Assembly (NCBI GenBank): GCA_003586115.2
Contig: QVOM02000001.1
Coordinates: 15,513,291 to 15,577,290, forward strand
Origin: Salvator merianae
Taxonomy: Eukaryota; Chordata; Lepidosauria; Squamata; Teiidae
DNA length: 64,000 nucleotides
Direction of reading: 5' to 3'
This document shows, one piece after another, positions 25,001-35,140 of the stretch. The translations under genes and the position numbers were made by a program. The notes under the pieces were generated by a model. That model was not told the DNA's origin. It saw nothing but the letters and a program-made list of their open reading frames with translations, and did no database searches. Position 1 is the first letter of the stretch. Each line of letters begins with the position of its first letter.

Positions 25001-27612
25001 CCATAAACAAAGCCTTACAGCACAGACTTTTAGACCCAGTGGTGAGGCAACTACTGTTTCTTCTACTGTCAAGGTTTAGGGAACTGCAAAGAGGCACATT
25101 ATTACCTGGAAAACTGAGCCATTTCTGTCTCTTTTACCTTCCAGGACACTTGCTCCATCCCTTCACAGTGCAGCTGTTCCTGGAGAGGACCCAGAGGATT
25201 TGTACTGCGGGCCTTATCCTGCTGCATGGGTCCCAGCACCTCAAGAGGGCTCCTCCTTTACCATGACAGAAATGACTCTGTCAGAGGTGGCCTACCAGAA
25301 GGTGTGGAAGCACTTCCATGCCTCCTTGCCTGAGGACAAGGTGCTGGTTCTGGCTATCTATCGCATACGCAATGATAAGCTCTGGAATGCATTCATAAGG
25401 TAAGAAGGATAATATCTAAGCCTACTGACCTGTTCAGCCTGCCAAATCTGGGGACATTGGGGTACCTAGTAGACAGTCTGCAGCTGTCCCAGATGGTTTA
25501 TGCTAGTGGGCACAGCTGTTGGAGCTACCTAATCAGGAAAGAGGCACGGTGGAGCACTTCCAAGGCAAGCATCGAACCCCTTGGACTACTCACCTCATGT
25601 ATGCCACTTGATCCCTACAAGCACAGCTAAAGTGGCAAGGAAGGATCTCAGCATGAAGGTGACTTGCTGTCCCAGATGTGGAACAGAGAGGGGCAGAGCA
25701 GGGTAGAAGTAGACCAGCTGCTCATGGCACAGTGGTGAAATGGTGACCTGATGGCCAGGCTGGCCCAGGGTTGCCTCCTGCAGTAGGCTGCGGAAGCCTA
25801 TGTCTGCTGGGTCTATGCCACGTGATGTAACCAATACCTATGCTTCCTGTCAAGAAGGGTGGGCCTGAGCATCAGGTTCGGGGTTCTTGTAGGTGCCTGT
25901 GAGGGGTCCTCTTCCACAAGTATGCAGATTACAGCCTCCTGCACAAACACCATATGGCTCCATCTGAATTATCTGTACACAGTATGGCAATGCCCTTCCT
26001 AGTAACGTCCTCTATGCTCTGGCATAAGACTCACCAGTGTGACATCTACAGGAGCAGGTCCACCCTCCAGGGCTGGATGCTAATCTCCTAAGAGGCTTTC
26101 CCTTCCCTTCCCTTCCCTTCCCTTCCCTTCCCTTCCCTTCCCTTCCCGTGTATTGCATTTTGCTCAAAAAAAGGTTCCAACAGAAAGTCTTTCTTCAAGC
26201 CTAGGTGAGGGATGATGCAGAGTCATACCTAGAAAGTTTTTTTTTTTTTTTTTTTTTTTTAGTAGTTGCTGAGTTAACATGAGGGATGCTCTGAGATCTT
26301 AGCTTTTCTCTTCATAGAATACAGTTCTCACTGGAAGGAATGACCTTTCTTCCCCCTGATGTTTGTTTAAGAAAGTCTTCTCGCTGTATAGTTTCAAGCA
26401 ACGGTTCCAGACTGGGCAACGCACCAAAAAGTAATCCCTTCAATCTTGGTCTGTTCAGAAAGTATTCAGTAATGACAACTACCTAGGTGCTGTTTACGTG
26501 AGCATCTTGCATCCGGGGATTGCATGCACAAGCGATGCAGCTTTGCTTATCAGCATTTTGGCAATATGTGGAGAGAACATTGAGTAACATGGGCACCAGC
26601 ATAATTGACACCATCATAGACCTAAAGGTCCCAAATTAATAAGACTCTTCTCTTCCCAGAGGTTGCATCCTGATGTGACACTCCTGTGTGCACATTTTCA
26701 GCCCTAGCCATGTTTATGCTGTCTTCATCAAATTGCCGACCCCACTTAAAATCAAATCAAAATGCCCATGGATCTAACAAACTCATTTGTCCCCATCTGC
26801 ATTCAACAGTTTTTCCCTCTTTAGTTGGCTGAGAGCAACATTACATGCCTGTCATCACCTGGTTAAGATGCACCTTTTTACCTGAGTATTTGACTCATCA
26901 TGTCCCTTCATCTATCGTGTCAACAGCTACTCCTGGCCATCCAGCAGAGTCTCTGGATGAACTCTTCGCCCTTCAGCTGATGCCCATGATCAAAACTTGG
27001 TCTAATTCCAAGCAGGTAGCTGAAGAAGGATGGAGACAAAAAGAAAAGTGAAAATGTTGGACTCCTATGTCTGTCTATTGTCATGATCATGGAATTTGAA
27101 CAATCATGGTGGAGAAAGGATGCTGTAGTTTACTTGACCTATGGAAATTCACTGACCCTTGACTTTTGTTTTTCTTTCCTATTAGACAGAAGAAGCGCAT
27201 GTCCAGGGCACGCTCAGTAGAGGACCTGTTCATCTTAGAGAGGCATCTCTTTCATGGGACAGGAGCTCAGCAGATAAAGCCTATCTGCACACGGAACTTT
27301 GATCCTTGCCTAGCGGGGTTAAGTCATGGTGCAGTTTTTGGCAGAGGCAGTTACTTTGCCAGGGATTCAAAACGCTCACACAAGTATGCCAAAGCAACCA
27401 ATAATATATATCACATGTTCCTAGCCAAAGTATTAACAGGGAACTGGATAGAAGGCAACCCCGCACTCAGAAGGCCTTCAGTTTCGTATGACTCCTGTGT
27501 AAATTCCCCTTTTGATCCTAACATTTTTGTCATCTTCAGAAGCAGCCAATGTTATCCGTACTTTCTAATACGCTATAAGGAAGTGAACGCACAGGTGAAT
27601 GTTGATAATTGA
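12708..27612 (+). CDS. TIPARP-like: TIPARP-like mono-ADP-ribosyltransferase (5 coding exons, 457 aa)
   Basis: Joined exons 12708-13042, 17292-17460, 18290-18477, 25145-25399 and 27186-27612 give one open frame of 1374 nt (457 residues plus stop); all introns are GT-AG. A CCCH zinc finger (C49-x7-C57-x5-C63-x3-H67) is followed by the family motif PYHWQ. A WWE domain spans about residues 148-230 (PVEWKVYW, WNHAFYLHD). The PARP catalytic domain spans about 255-457 with HLFHGT (H339), GRGSYFA (Y372) and IFVIF (I429). This H-Y-I triad is typical of mono-ADP-ribosylating TIPARP/PARP7, a nuclear and cytoplasmic enzyme that modifies proteins and, in the case of TIPARP, restrains AHR and interferon signalling. 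Human TIPARP is 657 residues; this protein lacks most of its roughly 230-residue N-terminal region and is clearly diverged, so it is a paralogue. The true start could lie further upstream. Confidence 0.9.
13043..17291 (+). other. TIPARP-like intron 1
   Basis: A 4249-bp GT-AG intron with acceptor CTTACTTGTCTTGCAG. It contains the forward copy of the 1.0-kb transposon-like repeat (15102-16103). A TATAAATA string at about 13873 is the only promoter-like sign and is not supported otherwise. No additional exon is seen. Confidence 0.75.
15102..16103 (+). mobile_element. 1.0-kb DNA-transposon-like repeat, copy A
   Basis: This block is the reverse complement of 21297-22301 over its whole length, about nine in ten positions equal in the segments compared by eye. 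For example, GTGATTGGCTGCAGTCCCAA and CTGCCTCAGAATGTGGATTC occur here and, inverted, in copy B. CGTTCCCAC-type words recur near both ends. It has no usable long ORF, no poly(A) and no match to LINE proteins, so a non-autonomous DNA transposon is most likely. Homology with copy B stops abruptly at about 16103. Confidence 0.8.
17292..17460 (+). CDS. TIPARP-like: TIPARP-like exon 2: linker and WWE start
   Basis: Acceptor TTGCAG|ATCTG, donor ACAGAG|GTAAGA; the exon completes codon 112 and encodes residues 113-168. IRRLSNSS matches the LRRLSTPP linker of human TIPARP, and EWKVYWMSSGAWKEY begins the WWE fold, with the two conserved tryptophans W153 and W163. Confidence 0.9.
18290..18477 (+). CDS. 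TIPARP-like: TIPARP-like exon 3: WWE domain
   Basis: Acceptor TTCCTGCAG, donor TTTACG|GTAAGC; encodes residues 169-230 plus two bases. MWNHAFYLHDQLYHVN and RPVLRSCVTLAPYL align with MWNNHYILHN and RPLFRSCFILLPYL of human TIPARP. Exons 2 and 3 together measure 357 nt and carry the whole WWE module. Confidence 0.9.
19011..19200 (+). mobile_element. tRNA-derived SINE, copy 3 (full length)
   Basis: The head contains an RNA polymerase III A box (GTGGCTGTAGCTCAGTGGTA) and a weak B box (GAATCAATTCC). The body reads CAAACCACTTCTGAATCTCT and ATTGCATAGAGGTGTCCATG, and the tail CCCAGCAACAACAGCAAA. With the copy at 36512 it defines the family consensus. Confidence 0.85.
19830..20985 (+). mobile_element. 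decayed CR1 LINE: ORF1 esterase end and ORF2 endonuclease start
   Basis: Translation of 20030-20220 gives VELHIVGYSIIRNIDG (SGNH-esterase block I, GDSI changed to GYSI), then TVTCLLGVKVVDI and KVHVGTNDI before a stop, the classic CR1 ORF1 esterase layout. Further on, 20650-20880 gives IVGITETWWTKENQWKTVIP, GYRLYRKDR and SLWVGIL, matching the CR1 ORF2 endonuclease N-terminus. Several stops and frameshifts and the loss of most of ORF2 show a dead copy. The start point is approximate. Confidence 0.75.
21140..22301 (-). mobile_element. 1.0-1.2-kb DNA-transposon-like repeat, copy B (inverted to copy A)
   Basis: Region 21297-22301 pairs end to end with copy A in opposite orientation. The left extension 21140-21296 is absent from copy A. 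It begins CCGACACGGCATTTAATCAG, which resembles, inverted, the right end (CCGACATCGTAAATTTAATC on the minus strand), so these may be degenerate terminal inverted repeats of the complete element. CpG content is high for the region. No coding capacity was recognised. Confidence 0.7.
22981..23229 (-). mobile_element. short L1-type insertion with perfect 18-bp target duplication
   Basis: TGGGATTTGGTTGTATCT occurs at 22981-22998 and identically at 23212-23229. Between them lies a 213-bp insert that starts with a T run on the plus strand, that is, a poly(A) tail on the minus strand preceded by an AATAAAATATG-type 3' UTR. This is the signature of target-primed reverse transcription by a 5'-truncated L1. 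The unmutated duplication suggests a recent event. Confidence 0.85.
24803..25010 (+). mobile_element. squamate tRNA-type SINE (AGTGTAGTGACTAG head)
   Basis: It starts CAGTATAGTGTAGTGACTAG and continues with GGGTGACATTAGACATATCA, CAGTCTCATCTACCTCA and GGTTGCTATAAGG, then a graded AAGATATGAATGCC end. This order matches the common squamate repeat beginning 'GTGTAGTGGTTAGAG'. It is a different family from the CAACAACA SINE. Confidence 0.65.
25145..25399 (+). CDS. TIPARP-like: TIPARP-like exon 4: catalytic domain N-terminal part
   Basis: Acceptor CTTCCAG|GACAC, donor ATAAG|GTAAGA; completes R231 and encodes residues 232-315. YPAAWVPAP corresponds to YPETWVYMHP of human TIPARP; AYQKVWKHFHASLP and IYRIRNDKLWNAF begin the PARP fold (human YNLFHKTVPEF and ILRVQNQFLWEKY). 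Confidence 0.9.
26098..26262. repeat. (TTCCC)n microsatellite and poly(T)
   Basis: About ten tandem TTCCC units run from 26098 to 26147, and a T run of some 22 bases lies at 26239-26260. Both are in intron 4 of the TIPARP-like gene, between exons 4 and 5, in sense-strand pyrimidine orientation. Confidence 0.9.
27186..27612 (+). CDS. TIPARP-like: TIPARP-like exon 5: catalytic core and stop
   Basis: Acceptor TCCTATTAG|ACAG; completes R316 and encodes residues 317-457, ending at TGA 27610-27612. It carries ERHLFHGTG (H339), NFDP, FGRGSYFARDS (Y372), MFLAKVLTG, YDSCV and IFVIF (I429), then CYPYFLIRYKEV. The loop between Y372 and I429 is about ten residues shorter than in human TIPARP. Confidence 0.93.
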
Positions 27613-28195
27613 ATGAGGCACTGTGTACCTTCTCTTCATTTTGACTGCTATGACTACTTTGGGCTGAGTGAGGAGTTGTCTTCAAAATAGGTATTGGTCA
27701 CCTCCCCTGTGACCACTTTTTGCAATATGCCAAATGCCCAATATGTGGGTTGAGGATGAGCACTTCTTCACTCTTTGATGCTAGTGAATTGATGTTTGTT
27801 TTTTGTTTGTTTTTATTGTTATTGTTAAAGGTTGTCCCTACCCTCAAACAGCTTTATTCCAAGAAAAGATCCAGGTAAAACATATGACTGGACGTGTCAT
27901 ATAGTTTGGCTTTTGGAAATGAAAACTTAAAACAAGGCTTGAAGTCTCTAAATATTAAGATGCTGCTGGATTTTGTTATGGCTTGTTGTCTCCCAAAATT
28001 TGCTGCAAACTTCTGCTCCCCAGAACGAAGGAGAAAGCACGTGGAATCAACCTAGTCTAAAAGCCTAGCTGAATGTAGTTTAATCTACCTTCTGCCCACT
28101 ACATTAGTGGGGTAAAGTGGGTGAAGATGTAATGACATACTCTTAGAGATGAAAACAACAGTTAAAACCATTATTTATAATATACTTAAAATAAA
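27613..28195 (+). terminator. 3' UTR with candidate poly(A) signal of the TIPARP-like gene
   Basis: The first canonical AATAAA downstream of the stop that I noted is at 28190-28195 (ACTTAAAATAAAAACAT), giving a 3' UTR of about 0.6 kb. GTACTGTTGCCTCTC follows as a modest downstream element. Other sites may be used. Confidence 0.4.
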
Positions 28196-29833
28196 AACAT
28201 AATTTATAACAAAAGTACTGTTGCCTCTCATTATTCACAGTTTTAGAAACCGCAGCTTTTCTATATCTGTGACTGCAGAACTGCATAGGGATTTTAATAT
28301 CCACAACTCATATATTCACAAGTTAGCACCGAAGACTGGTATGTTTCTATAGCATAATGCAGGTGAGGAGGATTTGAGCCTGCTGACTTTGGTTTATTCA
28401 GAGTTCTGCTATTGCTGATTTTGGCACTTATGAGAGAATTTGAAGCTGTCTCCATTATGCAGCAACTGTGCCGTAACCAGGACCTCAGAGCAATCATTCT
28501 CCATTACTATAGTAGAGACTGGCTGCTCTGAGGACCTGGTTAAGGTGCATTTGCTGCATAATAGAGATGCATCCTGAGACACTTGGATCTCAGTTCCATC
28601 TCTTTGGCAATAACTCCTGTGGTCTTGGGAGGTATTAGGAACAACCTGGATCTTTTCCCTTTGTTCCTCCCTGCCATGGAGTGTTCAGAGAGGCCATTCT
28701 TCTAACCCCTGTTTCTCCACAGGCAAAATGAATATTCAGAGATTTGAAGTTCACAAGATTTCCTATGAACCTAATCCTGGGGAATGATAAGAGACTAGTG
28801 TAAAACACACAACGTAATACAGATAGGCCTGTGCCTGCATACAAGTAATATTACAGCCTACACCTGCTCTTTATATTTTTCATAGTATCTACCCAATTGA
28901 AGACATTTTTGGTGAAGTCCGAGTTCTTCCACTTTACTTAAACTGCAGTGAACCATCTCAAAGGCCATTTAAAGTGTATCTTTTCAAATTCCTTTAAAGT
29001 TGTCTGAAGTGATGACATCTAAAGTATCTCTATAAGTTGCCCAAAGTCAATGTTCCTTTCTATGAGTGTGGTGGTTCAAGTATATACTTTTTTTTTTTTT
29101 AAGAGATTTTACTTGTTTGCCAATGTGAAATGGTGTAGATGCTCACCTTGACATATAATCCCTCTTTAAATCCTTGTCTGTTCTATATGCAACTTCATAG
29201 AATTGTTCTTCTTTCCTTGGTTGTTTGGAGAAATGGATGCACTCATCTTCCTATGTCACTAAAGAAAAGATGTTGGAAAGACCATAGAAATCTCACATGA
29301 TGGGGTTCTTTTCTTGACCAAGAGAGAAGCCATTCTGTGGTTACTGTTTTCAAGGCTTTCTCCACAGTTCTTGGTGCTCCTTGTTTTTGTATTTGGGGGA
29401 ATGGCTGTGAGTACTGCATAGAGCTGTATGACACTGGGCAAGGGACAAGGAGAATTGTGGCAGCATCCCACCAATCTGTACATGGGAGAAAAAGAAATAG
29501 TCCCATGGTTGATGGTAACCCAGGATCATCTGTTTGTTGGAATTTAGCAGTTCCCACTGTTCACAGGTCTACCTGGAAGGTACCTACAGAGTGGTTGCTT
29601 GGAAGAGGAGGCAGTGGAAGAAGAACCACACTGTACTACATCTTGTCTACTCTTCTTGCCTCTTCCTTGCAGATTGCTGGATTAAAGAACTAGCAAGATT
29701 TCCTCTGATTATGAATCTCCTGGGTACATACTGTACCTCTGAGGGTGGCTGATGTGTAATGAGCCTGGTAGAAGAGAGGGCAAGGAAGTACTATGAGGAG
29801 TCAGAATGGATAAGGGTAATGCTAGGTGGTACC
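28196..29833. other. intergenic, no gene seen
   Basis: Downstream of the TIPARP-like gene. There is a T run at 29089-29100; nothing protein-like or RNA-like was recognised. Confidence 0.55.
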
Positions 29834-30006
29834 AAATGTTATTATATGGAAAGAGGACAGAGTTGTCACACTTTAATGGTTGTATAGAAGACACAATTTC
29901 AGCAGGTGCTACCTGCATTACAAGCTTATGATGTCTCCTGAAATTGCCTCTTCTACACAGCCATTAAAGGTGTACTACTCCCATCCTGTTTGCCATATGG
30001 CAACCC
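29834..30006. mobile_element. palindromic MITE (GGGTT-type), copy 3
   Basis: The right terminus TTTGCCATATGGCAACCC is next to a TA dinucleotide; the left terminus (ATGTTATTATATGG) is degraded. The central hairpin ACACAATTTCAGCAGG / CCTGAAATTGCCTCTTC is clear. The layout equals the 42885 copy. Confidence 0.65.
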
Positions 30007-30490
30007 TATAAGAGCTGGTATCATGTTGGCAGACTTCCCGAGAGAAGCCAGACTTCTCTCTCTTAGGTTTCATTAAAGATGCTGCCTTTCCCATATGTTG
30101 TTGAATCCCATGTGTACTGATTACACTATGCTGGAAACCATCAGAATGTTATGGGGATTCAATGTCTTGTGGTCTGAACGTGATCCGAATTGTGGGAATC
30201 AGGCAAGAAATGCTGTTGAATATAGACACTGAGCAGAGCTGTATTCTGTGTGATTTTTTTTATCAACAAAGACTTGCTAACTTGGCTAAACCTTGCCTGT
30301 GATTCTCACTTGATGCTTGAAAAGTGATCTTAGCAACTGTAAGTGCTTGGGACCTGTTCAGGTAGCACAGGAAAACTACAGCATAGGGCAGAAGTAAAAC
30401 CAGGTTCCTGCTTTGATAATTATTTCAACAGGTCCTCAGGCTTCCCAAGGAAAGCAGCAGCTTCAGTGGAGGTTCTTCTTCTAAGGTGAA

Positions 30491-30823
30491 ATGTACAGTA
30501 AGAAATCCAAAATAAAGCAGTCATCGATCAAAAGACTGGATACTGAACTCTTAGAACAGCTGCTGGACTCCTGGACTCATATGAGTCAGGGGTTTCATGC
30601 TGGGGACCTGGACACAAACATGGGAAATCTGCTCCCTTTTGATACTGTTTTCAGACTGTATCTGCATATAGACAAGAAGGGCTTGGGTGAGTTGTATTAC
30701 AGGGCTCCTGCAGAGAACACAACAGTAGAGCCACTCAGCCTGAAGCAGTTTGGTTTCCACTCTGGACATTTTGATCTCATCAACTCAGATTTGATGGACT
30801 GGACTCCTGGAGCAAGTGGTTGA
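30491..30823 (+). other. unassigned 110-codon ORF
   Basis: I do not recognise this ORF. It has a protein-like composition (e.g. LDTELLEQLLDSW, FDTVFRLYLHIDKKGLGELY, FHSGHFDLINSDLMDW). An in-frame stop at 30482-30484 lies just before its ATG. A fair acceptor (TATTTCAACAG at about 30421-30431) lies about 60 bp upstream but does not open into the same frame. No repeats of it were seen elsewhere in the window. It is either a chance ORF or a fragment of an unknown gene. Confidence 0.15.
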
Positions 30824-31644
30824 TTAAATCTGCTCTGTGCTTGTGTTGGCTATGTAAATCTGAGATAGTTTGCACCAGCTAAGCCCACTGGCACAACAGA
30901 AGCTGCTGCACAAGGATCATCTTTCCCACCAGGGTTCTTCTTCTACTGCTAGGCTTGTGCAAACAGCTCTTGACTCCAGTGGCGCTCTTCTCTGCTTGGA
31001 CAGGTAGCCTGTTTTCTACCCAAAAGAACTACTGAACATTTCAGAATGGAGGCTGTACAGCAAACTGTAATATAAGGCTCTCATGTTACAATTTTCTCCA
31101 GTGAAGGCTTGACAGTTTTATTGTCAAATGACCCCAAAACCTACTGAATGGAGATATCTCTGATATGGAGACTTGCACAGCCTGCAGAAGACTACAATGG
31201 CTCCAACTGCAACAGCCATCTAAACGCCAGCAATACGAAAATTGGATGAAATGCCAAATTTAAAATGCCCTGTGCTGTAGGACTCCAGTTATCAAGCAAT
31301 GCTTTCCTGTAAGAATGCTTTGATGCATACTCTGCACGCTGGCCAATTTCTTCCACCTTTAAAGCTTTGTGGGCCGCCTGAACTTGATTTTACTTCTCTA
31401 ATTCAATTTAATCTGTTTTCAGTTTCCTAATTGCCAGTCTTTCCCTCTCTCTCTGCCTTGGGCTTCAGATAAAGGAAGATTGCACAGCCTCTACATTATC
31501 CCACATAACTTTTGTCCCCATTTAAATGGCCTGAAGATGGGAAAACCAGTCTGATTTTAACAGCAGTACACTCTGAAAAAGTGCAGGTGACTTTATAAAT
31601 CATACCCCTGGGATTAAGATCATCTTAATGCTACTGTCATAATC
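30824..31644. other. intergenic, no gene seen
   Basis: Unique-looking sequence without recognisable protein, RNA or repeat signature. Confidence 0.5.
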
Positions 31645-32100
31645 ATAACATGAGGATCCTTGCTGGATCAGACTAGAGTCCATCTAGTCCAGTGTCTGTC
31701 TCACACAGTGGCCCACCAATTGCTTCTGAGCATTCTCACACAGTAGAATGTAAAGGAAAAACCTTCACCTGCTCTCAACTCGCTGGAAATGGCCTTTAGA
31801 GGGATCCTGCCTGTCTCTCCATTGTGGAGGCAGTATCCAGGCATCCATTCTAGTAGCCATTGGTACACCTGATCTCCATAAATCTGTTCAATCCGTTCTT
31901 AAAGCTATCCAGGCTGCTTGCTGTCACCACCTCTTCTGGTAGTAAATTCCATAGACTAATGATCCTTGGGGTGAAAAAATACTTCCACTTGTCAGTCCTA
32001 ACTCTCCTGCCCATCACTTCATAGAGTGCCCCTGGTCCTAGTGTTGTGTGATAGAGAAAAGAATTTTTCTCGATCCACCTTTTCTGTCCATTGTCTTCAG
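31645..32100 (+). mobile_element. CR1-type squamate repeat
   Basis: The run CTTGCTGGATCAGACTAGAG, CCATCTAGTCCAGTGTCTG, CACAGTGGCCCACCAATTGC and, further on, TGGTAGTAAATTCCATAG, GGTGAAAAAATACTTCCAC and CTCCTGCCCATCACTTCATA is the characteristic order of a widespread squamate CR1-like LINE segment. It is diverged and non-coding here. Confidence 0.8.
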
Positions 32101-34329
32101 ATCAAGTTGACATTTAAAGCACAGAAAAAGGACCTGGTTATAAAAAAATTAAAAAATAGGCAACCCCGATGCAAAGTTTTTAAGTATTTTGGGACTTTGA
32201 GAACTTCTCTAGGATGGTTATCTGCTTTCTCAAGGATTCTGCACAGATGGGAAGGGGAAGGGGGATGGAAGTGAAAGTGGAAGTGGAAGTGGAAGTGGTG
32301 AGTTCTGAAGAAAACAATTTGGTCAATTCCAGCACATGAGTGGGTTTATGAAGCTGTATTTGTTGAATACTAAACTTGATGGCCGAAACCACTCTCCTTT
32401 AAGGGTGAGTGGAGTTTGTTTTTGTTTTGTCCATACTGTTCTGAAAGGCACAGAGAACCTTTTTCTTAAGTTATGGAACTGGCAGTCCTAGCAGAGACAG
32501 TTACTCTTAATCACACCTGCTTAGATGTAAGCCTTACTGGTTTTATGGCCTTCCTTCCAAGTAAAAGTCTTGAAGGACTGCAACATTTGTTGTGTTCAGA
32601 TGGTTCTCTAGGGGATCCTGGCTGTTAGGGTGGAAATGGATGGCTCAGGAATAACTGCCACAGAAGCCTGTCGACCAGTTGCACAGGAAGTTCGGAAGGC
32701 GGATGCCTTGTGGGGAGCTGATAATTCAAACCGAGTCTCCTTCCTCGGTCGGCCAGCTGCTCCTTCCTCTGCTAATTTCATAATATCCTGCAGACTAGAA
32801 GGAGTGGCCTTAGTGGGTACAGCGGGTTAAATGAGGGCCTCTTCCAGTTCGTATGCTGGGCTTGGGTTTCCTCTTAAATTTTCAGTCTCCTCAGGGGTTG
32901 TTCACACTTGTTTGATTTTTTTTTTTTTTTTTGCATTCACATCCTATCTCTTGTGCAAAGAGCTTGAGGTGGTAGACTAATTTATAGTTTTCCTCTTCTG
33001 CATTATAGGTTTGCAGCAACTGTATGAAGTGGGTGATCCTAAAAGGCATCTTTTGGCCCAAAATCACCAGGAAGCTTTCATGTTGCCCAAGCTCTAGTCC
33101 CATGTTGCAGCCACTAGACAATTCTGGCTTTGCTTTCAGTTTACACTGGCAATCTTTGCACATGCTCTGTTAGGATGGGCAGATGGAACCAGAAGGCAGA
33201 GCTCCTGAACCTTTGGTAGGTGCATGAGCTACATCCAGTGAAATTCTGTCTTTTCTGCAATCAGTAAAAGTTGCAAGATCCGTTTTCATCTGGCTGCACA
33301 ATGTACTATTATTCACACTTATTGGATAGTGTATCTCTGCTGCTCTTTAAATTCCAGCATGTGTCCAGGCCATTTGTACAAAAATGTAAGCATGTATACA
33401 GAGACACCCTTACACTAACCCCAACTCTGCCAAGCCGTGCTTGATTGAGTGCATCGGAACCATCAGAGACAGTTGCATCGCAAGCAGAAAACAATGGATT
33501 CCCTGAAAAAATGCTACAAACTCAAACCAGAATGCTCATCCCTAAGGAACAGCTCTCTTGTGCTGTGGCCCAAGTTTGCCCTGAAATACTGAACTGCTTC
33601 TAGTAAAGAACAAGAGGGTACCCTGTTCTCATTCAATGCACAAAATCAGATTGGATTGCCAATTCAAACTGGAGAGACACTTCAATGCTTTAAATATCTC
33701 TCTTCCTGCTTTTATTGAGTTTTATACCGTCCTGAAACTTTGGTATAGGGTGGTGCAAAAATCGAATAAACAAATCAAACAGGACATTCACTATACTTAA
33801 AAACAGTAAGGACAGCTTCAGATGCCACCCAACTATAATGCAAACAGGTGATATTCTGGAGAAAAGCCCCTCTGGAATCATCACCTGTTGGCTAGACAGC
33901 GCAGGAGCTGTCTGTGCACTTTTAGTGATGCGCACATCTGGGTTATTCACTGGCATGGATGTGCACAATCATGAAAGTCTGTGATAATGACCACTGTGCA
34001 TGTGCAGCCATCTTTTCAGCCCCCGCATGCACAGTAAATGCGCATAACCAAGTATTTTGTCAGTGAGGTGAGGGTATCTCATCATGGCGGAGGAGCTGTG
34101 AGGATAGTCCACTATGGTGGAGGAGCTTTTCTGTGTTGGCACTTGCTAGCACAATGAAGACATGCCCTTTGTCTACACTGGGGCAGAGCTGGTATTGTCA
34201 AGGAGCCTATGTATATATGCCACCAGGAAGGCTAATTACACTATCGGCATCTGATCATGCAATCAGGATACTCAAGTCCAAAACCTCTTAAAAGAGGTTT
34301 TGTGCCCTCACCCTGGCTGTGGGAGTATT
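32101..34329. other. intergenic with simple repeats
   Basis: Contains a (GGAAGT)n stretch at about 32268-32298, a T run at 32919-32932 and a LINE tail at about 33712-33775 (TTATACCGTCCTGAAACTTT, then AATAAACAAATC). No coding gene is supported. Confidence 0.55.
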
Positions 34330-34790
34330 AGCTGCCTGAGCCACAGACAGCAATCAATGACAGCATGTGAGTGTCACCAATGAAGGTCTCAACAGGTCTC
34401 AGAGTGTGCCAAGAGACACTGTGGCCAGATTTCCTATTGCAGAAGGAGCCGGTTCCTGCATAAGTGCCTGGGGGAGGTGCTTTGATCATTCCTCCAGAAG
34501 ATGCTTCTGTGTCTCCATTTCAGAGCATGGAGCTGTTGTGTCAAGTGACAATCTGAGGGGCCTGTGAGGAGGGTGGAAAATTGTGCCCTGCAGAACAAGT
34601 ACCTTGGATGACAATCATAGCCTGCAAATGGGGCTGCACACTTACCACAAGGTATGAAGATGCGGTGGTGAAAATGTTTTTTTGTGGGCACCTCCAATGA
34701 TATGGGGAGATATGGCCCACAGATAATGGAACGTGGGGACCAGCAGAATTGATTCCATTTCCACATTCAATTTGACAACAATTGTGACCT
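34330..34790. repeat. unclassified dispersed repeat, copy 1
   Basis: Shares an ordered series of words with 43050-43400: TTGTGCCCTGCAGAACAAGT versus TTGCACCCTGCAGAACAGGT, and GCAAATGGGGCTGCACAC versus GCAAATGGGGTGGCACAC. Both are in plus orientation. The family is not recognised. Confidence 0.6.
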
Positions 34791-34854
34791 CAGTCTTCAG
34801 TTACTATTTAAAGCAGTAGATTGAACCTTCCAGAAGATGAGTGATAACATTTGT

Positions 34855-35140
34855 AAGGTTGCAAAAGAGCAGCTCAAAAGCACCTTAGAAAGGAAGGCAT
34901 GTGGCCATTGCATTCTCATTCTTTCTCTGACCCAGCTTTTCTAGCCTAGAAAGTTCATGACAGGAGGGAGGGTAGACTGGTCTGTGGATGATCCTATAAG
35001 CAAACATTCTCAGGCTGCATTCACATATAGCTGAAAGAGTAGCTCAAAAGTGCCTTAGAGATGGTAACTGTGGCCCTTGCGTTCTCATCCCATTTCTAAT
35101 CCACGTTTTTTTTGGCTGCTGTCACACACCTTACATTTAA
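34855..35140. mobile_element. two tandem fragments of a GGCTG-type MITE
   Basis: GAGCAGCTCAAAAGCACCTTAGA (near 34868) and GAGTAGCTCAAAAGTGCCTTAGA (near 35038) start two similar blocks ending in TGCATTCTCATTC / TGCGTTCTCATCC. The second is preceded by the terminus GGCTGCATTCACATATAGC. Both match, inverted, the intact copy at 41377-41586. Confidence 0.6.

Larger units (their letters stand above)
18478..25144 (+). other. TIPARP-like intron 3
   Basis: A 6667-bp GT-AG intron (acceptor TTTTACCTTCCAG) filled with transposon relics: a SINE (19011-19200), a CR1 LINE (about 19830-20985), the inverted repeat copy B (about 21140-22301), an L1 insertion with duplication (22981-23229), a G-run near 23470-23483 and another SINE (24803-25010). 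No further exon is seen. Confidence 0.75.

Noticed and set aside
12708..27612. Calling the PARP gene TIPARP itself
   Set aside because: It has the same domain order, but identity to human TIPARP is limited, the N-terminus is missing and the locus differs, so a paralogue is the safer call.
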